64,000 nucleotides of DNA from an uncultured Desulfuromonas sp. GTDB lineage: Bacteria > Desulfobacterota > Desulfuromonadia > Desulfuromonadales > Desulfuromonadaceae. Below are positions 1 to 11,393 of the stretch, one piece after another. Made by a program: the position numbers and the translations under genes. The notes under the pieces were generated by a model that was given only the letters and a program-made list of their open reading frames with translations, was not told the origin of the DNA and made no database searches. The first letter of the stretch is position 1, and each line of letters starts with the position of its first letter. The stretch is taken from positions 3,641,001 through 3,705,000 of the forward strand of contig NZ_OY787469.1 of NCBI RefSeq assembly GCF_963678835.1. The letters are read 5' to 3'.

Positions 1-1725
1 GGTGAACAGTTGTTTGGCAACGGGTTCTTTAATAGTCAGATTAAACGCAGCCTCGACCAGTTCCGGCACTCTACCGAGTGTCGGAATAAAGTCTCGACGA
101 TCACGGCCAAACAGACCGGTTTCCGTCACGCTTTGCGATTTACCGGCGATCGATTCGAGCTTAGCACCTTCCTGAATTTTTGCCAGCGCCTGCTCTGCAG
201 CCTGCTCAGCCAGCAGGGCAGCCTGTTGACTTTTATAGGCCTGAGTCACAGCCGCTTTAACATTGGAGAACTCCGGGATATGACTGGCGATTTTTTCCGT
301 TACAACGGCAAGAATGACACCACGACTGCTGTTGACCGGAGCCAGAATTTCACCACCTTGTGCAGCAAAAGCTTTATTGGTCAAATCAGCGTTGGCACCG
401 ACTGAAGGAATTGCTTTATCACGAGAGAACAGACCGGTTTCAACCGCGACAGCATCAAGCATTTTGGCCGCAGCAGCAAAATCCTTCTCCTTGCGATTGA
501 GATTGTAGGCGTCCATGGCTTTTTCATAAGCAAGCTTACGCGCCTCTTCCTCACGCAGCTGTTTCTCAACCTTGTCGCGCACGTCAGCCAATGGTGTAAA
601 TCCGGCTTCAATATGCTCGCCGCCCTTAATAATGTGATATCCGAAACGGGTTTCAACCACGGGGCTTAAGGCATCTTTCTCCAGAGCAAATGCGGCAGCC
701 TCAAACGGGGGCACCATGACACCACGCTTAAAGAAGCCTAAATCTCCGCCCTTCTTGGCCGAAGCTTTATCGTCAGAGTATTGCTCTGCCAATTTGGCGA
801 AATCACCCTTGCGGGCTTTTTCAAGAACTTCTTCGGCCAGGGCTTTCTTGGTCTCCCGCTCTTCATCACTGGCTTTTTCGTCAACAGCGATCAGAATATG
901 GGAGGCAGACATCTGTTCCGGAATCTCATATTCGGCAAGATGGCGATCATAATAATGCTGGACAGCATCTTCTTCGAGGACCACCTGATCGACATAATCA
1001 TCGGCATTCAGGGTCACAACACTCAGCGCAACCTGCTCGGGCACCCGAAAATCTTCCTGATGTTCCTCGTAGTAAGCGGTCAGAGCCTCATCGGTCACCT
1101 TGACGTCTTTCTTATATTGTCCGGCTGAAAACGCCACGTAGCTCAGGTTAACTTTTTCGTTAATACGGCGATACTCGTTGGCAACATCTTCATCCGTGAC
1201 CGTCGCAGCACTTTTGAGCTGTTCCCGAGCAAGGCTGACCAGCATTTGCCGTTTTTGCATCTGCTCGAACACCTCTGGGGTCAACCGCTGGTATCCGAGG
1301 ACAGAAAGGTACTGCTCCTTATTGAAGACACCATCAACCTGAAAGGAGGGAATCTCGGCAATGGCCTGGATCAGTTGATCATCACTGATCGAGAGGTTGA
1401 GACGATCCGCTTCTTCAAGCAACAGGGTCTGATCAATCAGCATTTCAACAGACTGACGGGTCAATTGCAGTTGCCGTTCAAGTTCCGGCGTAAAATTTTT
1501 ACCGTAGAGATTGCGGTAAAGATTATACATATTACTGTAGGTGGTCCGGAAGTCCTCGAAGCTGATATCCCGGCCATTAACCTGTGCCGCTACGGTAATG
1601 TCTCTTTGTTGATCGCGGCCTTTACCCCAAACGAGGAAAATTGTGCCGATAAACGTTGCGATAATGACCCAGAAAACAACCTTGACAACGGTGGTTTTCT
1701 GCTTTTTACGAATCAAATCTAACAT
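1..1725 (-). CDS. PpiD/SurA-type periplasmic peptidyl-prolyl isomerase (partial)
   Basis: Membrane-anchored foldase that should help fold exported and outer-membrane proteins in the periplasm. 575 codons are visible and the frame is still open at the left edge, so the C-terminus is missing. Visible: a basic start (MLDLIRKKQKTT), one membrane segment around residues 13-33, a SurA_N/PpiD-like chaperone region to about residue 200, and a parvulin domain near 270-365 with SASHILI, GGDLGFF and GYHIIK. The start ATG at 1725 has an AAGGAG ribosome site. It is transcribed away from mreB. The anchor and length favour PpiD over soluble SurA; the family call is firm, the exact orthologue less so. Confidence 0.85.
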   Translation of the reverse strand, partial: MLDLIRKKQKTTVVKVVFWVIIATFIGTIFLVWGKGRDQQRDITVAAQVNGRDISFEDFRTTYSNMYNLYRNLYGKNFTPELERQLQLTRQSVEMLIDQTLLLEEADRLNLSISDDQLIQAIAEIPSFQVDGVFNKEQYLSVLGYQRLTPEVFEQMQKRQMLVSLAREQLKSAATVTDEDVANEYRRINEKVNLSYVAFSAGQYKKDVKVTDEALTAYYEEHQEDFRVPEQVALSVVTLNADDYVDQVVLEEDAVQHYYDRHLAEYEIPEQMSASHILIAVDEKASDEERETKKALAEEVLEKARKGDFAKLAEQYSDDKASAKKGGDLGFFKRGVMVPPFEAAAFALEKDALSPVVETRFGYHIIKGGEHIEAGFTPLADVRDKVEKQLREEEARKLAYEKAMDAYNLNRKEKDFAAAAKMLDAVAVETGLFSRDKAIPSVGANADLTNKAFAAQGGEILAPVNSSRGVILAVVTEKIASHIPEFSNVKAAVTQAYKSQQAALLAEQAAEQALAKIQEGAKLESIAGKSQSVTETGLFGRDRRDFIPTLGRVPELVEAAFNLTIKEPVAKQLFT

Positions 1726-1992
1726 AGAAAGATTTCTCCTTGTCGAACGCGAAAAATTACGGTAAAAACAGCGTCGCATCTTACGTCAACATCCCAAAGG
1801 ATTGCAACAGTTTTTACCGCAATAGACGTGGCAAACAGGGTGGTTTCAGCGAGGTATTCACCCCCATCGCATCCGCCGGAAGAATCCACACCCTCTTGCC
1901 CCGGTTTACCTGTTGCCACCGAGATGCAAAGCACCCTGTGGATTATCAAACAGCAACATCTTTCGAACCTGACCGGCACCCCCGGTTATTCC

Positions 1993-3125
<1,133 letters not shown>

Positions 3126-3139
3126 TCCCTATTGACAAC

Positions 3140-3167
3140 AACAGCGCAGGGGCCACCCTGCGCTGTT
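3140..3167 (+). other. Perfect hairpin between mreB and mreC
   Basis: A 12-base arm AACAGCGCAGGG (3140-3151), a GCCA loop and its exact complement (3156-3167) fill most of the 58-base gap. No T-run follows, so it is not a classical terminator. It could stabilise the mreB part of the mRNA or act as a partial terminator that sets MreB above the downstream proteins. Confidence 0.6.
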
Positions 3168-3183
3168 CACCCTGAGACTTTTC

Positions 3184-4002
3184 ATGCGCGACTTTCTTAA
3201 GCGATATCAGACCGCGCTGTTATTCTGCCTGCTGCTGTTGTGCGCACTGTTGCTTTATTCCAACAGCTTACGTCAACGTGAGCACACCTCCCTGTTTGAA
3301 AAAGCCATCCTGCAACTGGCCAGCCCTTTTTACCGGGCAATTGATGTCGTCAGCCGCGACACGTCGGCCCTGTGGAACAACTACATCGACCTGATCCATG
3401 TGCGTGAAGAAAACATTGCTCTCAAGGAGCAATTACGCCAGGAGCAGGGACACTTGGCCCATCTGCGTGAAATTGAGCTGGAAAACCAGCGACTTAAACA
3501 ACTGCTCGGATTTCTTGAAGGCACAGAACTCCCGGCCATCCCGGCACGGGTGATAGCCGTGGACGCTTCAAGCTGGTTCCGCACCATTACCATTGACAAA
3601 GGGACCGACAACGGTCTTGATGAAGGGATGCCGGTGGTGGTTACCGAAGGCATCGTCGGCCGCACCATCAAGTGTGCAGCCCACACCTCGCGGGTTTTGC
3701 TGGTGATCGATGCGTCATCGGAAGTCGCTGTCCTGGTCCAGCACAACCGCACCCGCGGTATTGCCCGTGGTCAGGGCGCACAACTGACCTTGGAATATGC
3801 TCTGCGCAGTCATGATGTTGCGCTGGGAGATGTTGTGGTCACCTCGGGAACCGGTGGCGTTTTTCCCAAAGGCTTGCCGGTGGGTACCATCTCCAACATT
3901 GTCAAACACGATTACGGCCTGTTTCAGACCTTGGAACTGACCCCATCGGTGGATTTTGCCCGCCTCGAAGACGTGTTGATTCTCACCGGAGAAACGCAAT
4001 GA
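3184..4002 (+). CDS. mreC: Rod-shape-determining protein MreC
   Basis: Bitopic periplasmic scaffold that links MreB/MreD to PBP2 and RodA. 272 residues: short cytoplasmic start, one membrane helix at about 12-30, a coiled-coil stretch near 70-110 (REENIALKEQLRQEQ, then leucine-rich heptads), and the double beta-barrel domain with VVTEGIVGRT and the late VVTSGTGGVFPKGLPVG signature. The stop overlaps the mreD start (ATGA). Sequence and position agree. Confidence 0.96.
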   Translation: MRDFLKRYQTALLFCLLLLCALLLYSNSLRQREHTSLFEKAILQLASPFYRAIDVVSRDTSALWNNYIDLIHVREENIALKEQLRQEQGHLAHLREIELENQRLKQLLGFLEGTELPAIPARVIAVDASSWFRTITIDKGTDNGLDEGMPVVVTEGIVGRTIKCAAHTSRVLLVIDASSEVAVLVQHNRTRGIARGQGAQLTLEYALRSHDVALGDVVVTSGTGGVFPKGLPVGTISNIVKHDYGLFQTLELTPSVDFARLEDVLILTGETQ

Positions 4003-4508
4003 GCCGAATGGTGCGCCATCTGACCTGCGGCCTGCTGTTTATCCTGCTGCAGACCTCGCTGTTTCCGGCACTGGTCGGCAATGGTCCACGCCCGGACCTG
4101 GTCCTGATTCTCACGCTGTATCTCGGCATTCACGCCTCGCCGCTCCAGGGTGCATTCACCTCTTGGCTGCTCGGCTGCCTTCTGGATGTGTTCAGTGGCA
4201 CAACCTTCGGTCTTTACGGTCTTATTTTACTGCTGGTATTCTGCGCCACCTACCTCGGCGGCCGCCAACTGAATCGCGACAATGCGGCGGTGATGTTTTT
4301 CGCCGCAGTGCTTGGCACCGCCGCTCACGATGTGCTGCTGATCACCACCCTGCTGTTCTTTGCCGATGCTGATCAGGGCTGGCGCATTGTTTTATTTCAG
4401 TTGCCGATGCAGCTTCTACTCAACATCCTGGCCGTGCTGGTCGCAACGCCGTTTCTCAGTCGAACCAGACCGGCAAAGACTCCCAGCCTGCTGCGACACT
4501 CGGGGTAA
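3999..4508 (+). CDS. mreD: Rod-shape-determining membrane protein MreD
   Basis: Small integral membrane subunit of the elongasome. 169 residues with about five hydrophobic helices and the typical N-terminal pattern with PRPDLVLIL around residue 30, and a GCLLDVFSG motif near 58-66. Overlaps mreC by four bases and is followed six bases later by mrdA, so translation is probably coupled. The family is poorly conserved in sequence; the call rests on topology, the DVFSG motif and strict gene order. Confidence 0.93.
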   Translation: MSRMVRHLTCGLLFILLQTSLFPALVGNGPRPDLVLILTLYLGIHASPLQGAFTSWLLGCLLDVFSGTTFGLYGLILLLVFCATYLGGRQLNRDNAAVMFFAAVLGTAAHDVLLITTLLFFADADQGWRIVLFQLPMQLLLNILAVLVATPFLSRTRPAKTPSLLRHSG

Positions 4509-4514
4509 TCACGA

Positions 4515-6377
4515 ATGGCCCTTAACAGTCCCAAACCCGACGACATTTGCCGTAAGCGGCGCTTTGAGCTGCTCATGCTGGCAGCCATCTTTTTCTTCGC
4601 TTTGTTAGCGATGCGTCTGTGGTATCTGCAAATCATCAGCGGCGAGCGTTATCAGCTGTTGTCTCAGAAAAATCGCACCCGTTATATCCCCATTGCCGCA
4701 CCGCGCGGCACCATCTATGACCGTAACGGCCAACTGCTGGTCGACAACCGTCCGTCATTCACAGTTTCCGTGCTGCGCCAGGAGGTTACCGACAAGGAAC
4801 AACTTCTGAAAAACCTGGCCGGTTATCTGCACAGCGACTGGTTGGAACTGGCCGAGGTTTGGGACAAGAAACGCTACTATCCACGTTATCGCCCGATTCC
4901 ACTGAAAAGCGACATCGACCGCGACACCCTGGAACAACTTGCGGAGCATTCGGTGGACCTGCCCGGCATGTTGATCGAAGTGCAGCCGATGCGCTCCTAT
5001 CCGTATGGTGAGGTCGCGGCCCACCTTTTCGGTCATATTGGAGCCATTACCGAAAAGGAACTGACCCGTCGTGAATTCCAAAGCTATCGCGCCGGCGAAT
5101 TCATCGGCAAAAGCGGATTGGAAAAGCATCTGGAAACCTATCTTAAGGGCCAGGCTGGTGAGCGCCTGTTGGAAGTTGACGTGAAAGGCAAAGAGTTGCG
5201 TCAACTCCAGGTTGAGGAGCCACTCCCCGGCAAAAGTGTCTACCTGACCCTAGACCGTGACCTGCAACTGGCCACGGAAGAAGCATTTGATGAACAGGCC
5301 GGTGCCGCCGTGGTTCTCGATGTCAACAGTGGCGACATTCTGGCCATGGTCAGCCGACCAGCCTTTGATCCGGCGCTGTTTGCTCGCGGCATCAGCCAGG
5401 AAGAGTGGCAGGCTTTGGTCAGAAACCCTGACCATCCATTGCAGGCCAAAGCCATCAGCGGCCAATATCCGCCCGGTTCAACCTATAAGATGGTCACCGC
5501 CCTGGCCGCTTTACGCGCCGGTGTGGTTACACCGGATGAGCTGATCGACTGCAAAGGACGCATCACCCTCGGATCACGCGATTTTCGTTGCTGGAAAAAA
5601 ACCGGTCACGGCCCGACAAACCTGAACAAAGCCTTGCGCGAAAGCTGCGACGTCTGGTTTTACGAGATTTCCTTACGCCTCGGCATCGAACGGATGTCAA
5701 CGATGGCACGCGAACTGGGTCTGGGACGCAGTTTCGATTTACCGCTGGACAATGAAAAGGCCGGTCTGATCCCGGACAAAACCTGGAAACGCAACCGCTA
5801 TGGCGCCTCGTGGTACAAAGGGGAAACCGTCATTGCCGGCATCGGCCAGGGCTATGTCTTGGCCACGCCACTGCAACTGGCGGTGATGACCGCCACCATT
5901 GCCAATGGCGGTACCCTGTATCAGCCGCAACTGGTCCGACGCATTACCGATTACAGTGGGCGCACCCTTAAAGAAAATGACCCTGTCGTACTACACCAGG
6001 CCGGGATTGACGACAAAATCCTCAATCCGGTCAAAAAAGGGATGGAGCAAGTGGTCAACCATCCACGTGGCACCGGTAAATCGAGCTGGCTGGCGGATGT
6101 GACGATTGCAGCAAAAACCGGTACCGCCCAAGTCGTTAAAATCCAGGATGACCCGGAGAGTGGTGAAAAGCAAAGCCCGGAAGAGGTCGCCTATCGTTTG
6201 CGTGACCACGCCCTGTTTGTCGCCTACGCCCCTGCGGAAGATCCCCAGATCGCCATTGCCGTCATTGTCGAACACGGTCAGCACGGCGGCAGCGCCGCCG
6301 GTCCGATTGTCCGCAAAATTTTCGAGAATTATTTCAAAATTTCCCCCGGCCCGGAAAAATCGGCCGCAGAAGAATAG
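4515..6377 (+). CDS. mrdA: Peptidoglycan transpeptidase PBP2
   Basis: Class B penicillin-binding protein that cross-links peptidoglycan made by RodA during elongation. 620 residues: membrane anchor at about 20-42, pedestal/dimer region with the PRGTIYDRNG motif near 60, and a transpeptidase domain with the acylated serine in PPGSTYKM, the second motif SCDVWFY (SCD in place of the commoner SxN, usual for PBP2), and KTGTAQV. The C-terminal tail carries a hydrophilic GPEKSAAEE end. Sits between mreD and rodA, its enzymatic partner. Confidence 0.97.
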   Translation: MALNSPKPDDICRKRRFELLMLAAIFFFALLAMRLWYLQIISGERYQLLSQKNRTRYIPIAAPRGTIYDRNGQLLVDNRPSFTVSVLRQEVTDKEQLLKNLAGYLHSDWLELAEVWDKKRYYPRYRPIPLKSDIDRDTLEQLAEHSVDLPGMLIEVQPMRSYPYGEVAAHLFGHIGAITEKELTRREFQSYRAGEFIGKSGLEKHLETYLKGQAGERLLEVDVKGKELRQLQVEEPLPGKSVYLTLDRDLQLATEEAFDEQAGAAVVLDVNSGDILAMVSRPAFDPALFARGISQEEWQALVRNPDHPLQAKAISGQYPPGSTYKMVTALAALRAGVVTPDELIDCKGRITLGSRDFRCWKKTGHGPTNLNKALRESCDVWFYEISLRLGIERMSTMARELGLGRSFDLPLDNEKAGLIPDKTWKRNRYGASWYKGETVIAGIGQGYVLATPLQLAVMTATIANGGTLYQPQLVRRITDYSGRTLKENDPVVLHQAGIDDKILNPVKKGMEQVVNHPRGTGKSSWLADVTIAAKTGTAQVVKIQDDPESGEKQSPEEVAYRLRDHALFVAYAPAEDPQIAIAVIVEHGQHGGSAAGPIVRKIFENYFKISPGPEKSAAEE

Positions 6378-6392
6378 ACAACGGAGACGCAC

Positions 6393-7490
6393 ATGTTTGA
6401 CCGCCGACTGGTTTCAAATATCGACTGGATTCTGTTGGGCCTGGTGCTGACAGCGGCAGGGATCGGCATCATGAATCTGTACAGTTCGACGTCGACCTGG
6501 AACATGAGCGCAACGCCGATTTACCTTAAACAGATCTACTGGCTGGGACTCGGTCTGGTCATCGCATTTGCTGTTGCCCTGTTTGACTACCGCCACCTGG
6601 AATATCTGGGCATTTATGGTTATATCGGTTGCGTCTCTTTGCTGGCGGGGGTCCTGCTGTTCGGCAAAACCAGCATGGGAGCAACCCGCTGGATCGACCT
6701 GGGTGTTTTCAATCTGCAACCGAGTGAAATAACCAAGTTGGTGTTAATCATTGCCTTGGCCGCTTATTTCAGCCGCAATGAACAACCCAACGGCTATAAC
6801 CTCAGGGAGTTGTGGGCCCCCGGATTACTGCTTGGAACCCCGGTGCTGTTGATCATGAAACAACCCGATCTCGGCACGGCCATGATGCTGATGTTTATCG
6901 GCGTCACCATGGCACTGTTCTCCGGCATTCGCCGCTCGACGCTGGTTGTTCTCGGTGTCAGTGGCATACTGGCGATGGTCGGTGGCTGGTTTTTGCTGCA
7001 TGGCTATCAAAAGGACCGCATCCGCACCTTTCTCAACCCGGAACGCGACCCTCTGGGGACCGGCTATCATATTATTCAATCAAAAATCGCCGTCGGAAGC
7101 GGTGGTTTCTGGGGCAAAGGCTTTATGCAGGGCACCCAGTCGCAACTATCATTTCTGCCGGAGCGACACACCGACTTTGCTTTTTCGGTCTTTGCTGAAG
7201 AATGGGGATTGATCGGTTCACTGTTGTTGCTGGCGCTCTATCTGATGATCGTGTTGTGGGGCATCATGATCGCCCGCAAAGCCGGCTCTAGTTTTGGCAT
7301 GTATCTGGGCATCGGCGTCACCGCTATGATTTTCTGGCACATCATTGTCAACCTGGGTATGGTGATCGGCCTGCTGCCGGTGGTTGGCGTCCCGCTCCCT
7401 CTGTTCTCCTACGGTGGCACCAGCATGGTAACAACCATGATCGGCACCGGCCTGTTACTCAATATCAGCATGCGACGCTTCATGTTTTAA
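6393..7490 (+). CDS. rodA: SEDS peptidoglycan glycosyltransferase RodA
   Basis: Polytopic glycosyltransferase that polymerises lipid II, working with PBP2. 365 residues with about ten membrane segments. SEDS signatures are present: NLQPSEITKL near 108, the long loop with FLPERHTDFAFSV containing the catalytic aspartate region, and the C-terminal PLPLFSYGGTSM. Fifteen bases follow the mrdA stop. It closes the rod-shape operon; no clear terminator follows, so reading into comEC is possible. Confidence 0.97.
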   Translation: MFDRRLVSNIDWILLGLVLTAAGIGIMNLYSSTSTWNMSATPIYLKQIYWLGLGLVIAFAVALFDYRHLEYLGIYGYIGCVSLLAGVLLFGKTSMGATRWIDLGVFNLQPSEITKLVLIIALAAYFSRNEQPNGYNLRELWAPGLLLGTPVLLIMKQPDLGTAMMLMFIGVTMALFSGIRRSTLVVLGVSGILAMVGGWFLLHGYQKDRIRTFLNPERDPLGTGYHIIQSKIAVGSGGFWGKGFMQGTQSQLSFLPERHTDFAFSVFAEEWGLIGSLLLLALYLMIVLWGIMIARKAGSSFGMYLGIGVTAMIFWHIIVNLGMVIGLLPVVGVPLPLFSYGGTSMVTTMIGTGLLLNISMRRFMF

Positions 7491-7579
7491 CGCTCCCCCC
7501 CCTCTCAACTTGCCTTAAAAATTAAAATGAAATAACATTGCGGTGTCTATTTTTCTTTTCCCGTCCGCAAGGGAGGTTC

Positions 7580-9931
7580 ATGCTGCACTCATACCGTCAG
7601 CTGGGAAGCTGGCTCCTGCTGTCAAGCTACAGCCTGGGATTGATGCTGGCAAGCTACGGACTCCAGCTGCCGACGACTTTTGTGCTCATCCCCGTGCTAC
7701 TGTGGGGCATGGTGCCGTTTCAGCGCCACGGCCAAAGCTTCTCACGAACAAGCGCAACCATCCTCATTATGCTGTTTCTCGGTCAATTCTGTTATCACCA
7801 GGCATGGTCCGTAACACAAACAGAGGTACCGCCCGGCAAGCAGCAGATCACGGCAACGGTTGTCCGGCTGGAATCGCAACCGCAACGCTGGCGCATGGAT
7901 GTCTTGATCGAGAAGCCGGAGATAATGCGAGGACAGCAGGTTCGCGTTCACCTGCTCGACACGATATGTCCACTGCTCCCCGGCGACACCCTACGCTGGA
8001 CAGGGAAACTGCGCCGTCCGCGACGTTTCGGCACACCGGGGGAATTTGACTACCCACGCTATCTGGCAAATTTGGCAATAAGCGCATCCGGCTACATCAC
8101 CTCTGCCAAGCAAATTGAGGTCGAACATCCGACGACCATCTCCTCACCATTGGTAACGGTGGAACGCTGGCGCAGTCAGCTGAGTCAAGCCATTGCGACA
8201 AAGATCAATCATCCACGAACTCCGTTTCTCATCAGCTTGGTCTTGGGCGAAAAAAGCCGACTGACACCGGCACAACGTCACGACTTAGCGCAATTCGGCC
8301 TCTCACACCTTTTTGCCATTTCCGGCCTGCATCTGGGTCTGCTGGCGACCATGCTCTACCTGTTAGTGCAAAAACTTTACCGGCGCAGCACCCGCGCTTT
8401 GATGTGGTGTCCGTTGCAGCAGGCGGTTGCGGTATTGATTCTGCCGCCATTGCTGTTCTACCTTCTTCTCAGTGGCGGCGCACTGCCAACCTGGCGGGCC
8501 GGATTGCTCATCGCTCTGGCAGCGTGGCTAACTGTCCGCCATCGTCATGTCCGTCCTGACGACCTGCTGTGCTCCATTGCCCTGTTGATCCTGCTCGTCA
8601 AACCATTGGCTCTATTTGGTGCCTCGTTCCAACTCTCTTTTGCCGGAGTGGCGGCCTTAATTCTGGTGCTGCCGGCATGGCGGCACTGGCAACAACACCG
8701 CTGGCAACGTTGGCTGGCACTACCGCCACTGGTCACCCTGACGGCAACCGTAGCAACCCTGCCCATTGCGCTATGGCACTTCCATGTACTGGCTCCGGCA
8801 GCATTGATCAACAACCTCTACGCGGTACCGCTGGTCGGCCTCGTCATCCTGCCACTGACATTATTGTCCACCGCACTGCTGGCAACGGGCCTGCCGGGGG
8901 CGGCCCTTCTGTTTCAGGCCGCAGGCAATCTTCTCGATGGCATTTTATCGACATCCGCCACCGTTACTCAGGGGATTTTGGCAGCCCAACGCCTGTACCT
9001 GACCGCTCCTCAGCACCTGATGCTGGCCGGGGTATCGCTCACTTTACTCGCCCTGCTGGCGAAACATCGCCGCCTGGCCGTTGCCTCTTTAACCACCACC
9101 CTATTCGGCGGTGTGATTTTGGGTGTGACCAGCATGCCACTTTCAACGCTGCAACTCAGTATCTTAAGTGTCGGTCAGGGGGACTGTCTGCTGCTGCAAT
9201 GCACCAACGGCACCACCTGCCTCATTGACGGCGGCGGTTTGTACAGTCAAACGTTTGATGTCGGTGAGCGTCTGGTGGCACCGGCTCTCGGTCGCCTCGG
9301 TGTCGACCAAATCGACACCGTCATCCTCACCCACGACCATCCAGACCATCGCAAAGGACTCATTCACATCCTTGAACATTTTCCGGTTAACGCCTTCTGG
9401 TGCTCAGTCGCGCCGGAACACCTTCATAACAGCCTGCAACAGGTATTACACGCACACAAGATTCCGGTCCGAGTTTTTTCTTCGGGATGGACGGACGTGG
9501 ATCTCAGCGTCCACCAACAACTGAGTGTTTTTGTCGCACCGCAGCCTCACAACAAAAACGATCAGTCCCTGGTGGTCTATGTCCGCAATCACCATCAGGG
9601 CATTTTACTGTGCGGCGATCTGGAACACCACGGCGTTGAACAACTCCTGGCCGATCCCCCACCCGGCCCGGTTAACGTCATCAAATTGCCCCACCACGGC
9701 AGTCGCCACAGCGCCCATGAATCGTTACTGCACAAGCTGCAGCCCGACTGGGCCATTGCTACAGTCGGCTATCGCAACCGCTACCACTTTCCCCACCGCG
9801 CGGTCATCGACACCCTGGAAACCATGCCAACGACATTGCTCCGTACGGATCGCGATGGCTCGGTCCGGCTGATCCAATCAGGCGACGGCTGGCAACGCCA
9901 GGATCTGGCATCAGCATTACCCTGGCCGTGA
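7580..9931 (+). CDS. comEC: DNA uptake channel protein ComEC/Rec2
   Basis: Inner-membrane protein that moves single-stranded DNA into the cytoplasm in natural transformation. 783 residues from the ATG at 7580, which has GGGAGG six bases ahead; an upstream in-frame TTG at 7538 lacks a site and is less likely. Order: N-terminal DUF4131-like soluble part (about 25-170), ComEC membrane core with FAISGLHLGLLATMLY near 250, then a C-terminal metallo-beta-lactamase domain with the metal motif THDHPDH and a later LPHHGSRHS. No other competence gene is seen here. Confidence 0.94.
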   Translation: MLHSYRQLGSWLLLSSYSLGLMLASYGLQLPTTFVLIPVLLWGMVPFQRHGQSFSRTSATILIMLFLGQFCYHQAWSVTQTEVPPGKQQITATVVRLESQPQRWRMDVLIEKPEIMRGQQVRVHLLDTICPLLPGDTLRWTGKLRRPRRFGTPGEFDYPRYLANLAISASGYITSAKQIEVEHPTTISSPLVTVERWRSQLSQAIATKINHPRTPFLISLVLGEKSRLTPAQRHDLAQFGLSHLFAISGLHLGLLATMLYLLVQKLYRRSTRALMWCPLQQAVAVLILPPLLFYLLLSGGALPTWRAGLLIALAAWLTVRHRHVRPDDLLCSIALLILLVKPLALFGASFQLSFAGVAALILVLPAWRHWQQHRWQRWLALPPLVTLTATVATLPIALWHFHVLAPAALINNLYAVPLVGLVILPLTLLSTALLATGLPGAALLFQAAGNLLDGILSTSATVTQGILAAQRLYLTAPQHLMLAGVSLTLLALLAKHRRLAVASLTTTLFGGVILGVTSMPLSTLQLSILSVGQGDCLLLQCTNGTTCLIDGGGLYSQTFDVGERLVAPALGRLGVDQIDTVILTHDHPDHRKGLIHILEHFPVNAFWCSVAPEHLHNSLQQVLHAHKIPVRVFSSGWTDVDLSVHQQLSVFVAPQPHNKNDQSLVVYVRNHHQGILLCGDLEHHGVEQLLADPPPGPVNVIKLPHHGSRHSAHESLLHKLQPDWAIATVGYRNRYHFPHRAVIDTLETMPTTLLRTDRDGSVRLIQSGDGWQRQDLASALPWP

Positions 9932-10118
9932 ATCGTCACCCGAAGTACAGATTTTCCAGCAGCCTCTCCGGTCTTTTCAGGCAGCTCTTCAACAGCGCGT
10001 GCGAGAGTTTTTTTTCTCCGGGGGTTCCCATGAGTCGGTAAATCCTGTATTAAAGGAAATCCGTCCGCCGCACTAAAAAAATGCGCGGTGGAGAACATGA
10101 TTTTCAAAGGAGTCACCC

Positions 10119-11393
10119 GTGAATATAACCGGAATCAAAGGGATGAACGACATTCTGCCGGACGAGATTGCCACTTGGCAGTTTCTAGAGGACACCGCAC
10201 GCCGTATTTTCGCTACGTATGGTTGCCGGGAGATTCGTGTGCCTGTCGTCGAGAAAACCGAGCTGTTCTGCCGCTCCATCGGTGAAACCACTGACATTGT
10301 CGAAAAAGAGATGTACACCTTTAACGACAAGAGCGACAACTCTCTGACCTTACGACCGGAAGGCACCGCTCCGGTGATGCGCTCGTTCATTCAACATAAA
10401 CTTTTCAATCAGGATCAGGTGTCCAAGCTCTACTATATGGGCCCTATGTTCCGTTATGAGCGCCCCCAGAAAGGTCGTTATCGTCAATTTCATCAGATCG
10501 GTGCTGAGATCATTGGCATTGACGACCCGCGCATGGACGCTCAGGTTCTGGCCATGCTCAGCCATTATTTTGAAGCGGTCGGCCTCACCGATGTCAGTCT
10601 GCAGATCAACTCACTGGGCTGCCCCAAGTGTCGCCCCGGTTATCGTCAGACCCTGATCGATTTCCTTCAGCAGCGCCTTGATCAACTGTGCCCGGACTGT
10701 CAGCGCCGCTATGCCACAAATCCGCTACGCGTACTCGACTGCAAGTCAAAATCATGCAAGGAGGCAACTCAGGAGGCCCCATCAGTGCTGGACCACCTGT
10801 GTGATGAATGTGATGCGCACTTTACCACAGTGCAACAGTGTCTGAATCAACTGGGCACCAGCTATTCGATCAATGATCGTATGGTGCGCGGGCTGGATTA
10901 CTACACCAAGACCACGTTTGAAATGGTCACCAACAATCTCGGTGCTCAAAATGCCGTGGCCGCGGGGGGTCGTTACGATGGGTTGGTGGAAGAGCTGGGC
11001 GGACCGTCATTGCCCGGCATCGGTTTTGCCATGGGTGTCGAACGCCTGGTGCTCTTGTTGCAGGACAGCAAAATCGAAACACCGCCGCCGGCACTGTTTC
11101 TGGCCACCCTCGGTCAAGAAGCCGAGACATTTGCATTTAAGGTCCTCCACCAGCTGCAACGTGAAGGGATTTACGCGGAGATGGACTTCACCGGCAGAAG
11201 CCTCAAAGCCCAACTGAGGCGGGCCGACAAACTCAACTGCCGTTACACCATCATGATCGGCGACAACGAACTCAGTGAGGGCAGCGCTCAACTGAAACGG
11301 ATGGCGGATGGTGACCAACAATCCGTGCAATTGGATCAGCTTCTGGATCAACTACGGCCATTGCTTGACGATGGTTCGACAACATCGTTATAA
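10119..11393 (+). CDS. hisS: Histidyl-tRNA synthetase
   Basis: Class II synthetase charging tRNA-His. 424 residues, normal length. Motif 2 region with MFRYERPQKGRYRQFHQ, the histidine-binding signatures LDYYTKTTFE and GGRYDGLVEELGG, and a C-terminal anticodon-binding domain are all visible. The GTG start at 10119 has AAAGGAG seven bases ahead. The 187-base gap before it shows no T-box or leader peptide. It is followed by aspS, the hisS-aspS pairing common in bacteria. Confidence 0.97.
   Translation: MNITGIKGMNDILPDEIATWQFLEDTARRIFATYGCREIRVPVVEKTELFCRSIGETTDIVEKEMYTFNDKSDNSLTLRPEGTAPVMRSFIQHKLFNQDQVSKLYYMGPMFRYERPQKGRYRQFHQIGAEIIGIDDPRMDAQVLAMLSHYFEAVGLTDVSLQINSLGCPKCRPGYRQTLIDFLQQRLDQLCPDCQRRYATNPLRVLDCKSKSCKEATQEAPSVLDHLCDECDAHFTTVQQCLNQLGTSYSINDRMVRGLDYYTKTTFEMVTNNLGAQNAVAAGGRYDGLVEELGGPSLPGIGFAMGVERLVLLLQDSKIETPPPALFLATLGQEAETFAFKVLHQLQREGIYAEMDFTGRSLKAQLRRADKLNCRYTIMIGDNELSEGSAQLKRMADGDQQSVQLDQLLDQLRPLLDDGSTTSL

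Noticed and set aside
7538-7579. N-terminal extension of ComEC from TTG
   Set aside because: No ribosome site; ATG 7580 has GGGAGG at good spacing.
9932-10118. T-box or leader attenuator before hisS
   Set aside because: No T-box sequence, histidine-rich leader peptide or clear terminator/antiterminator pair could be found.
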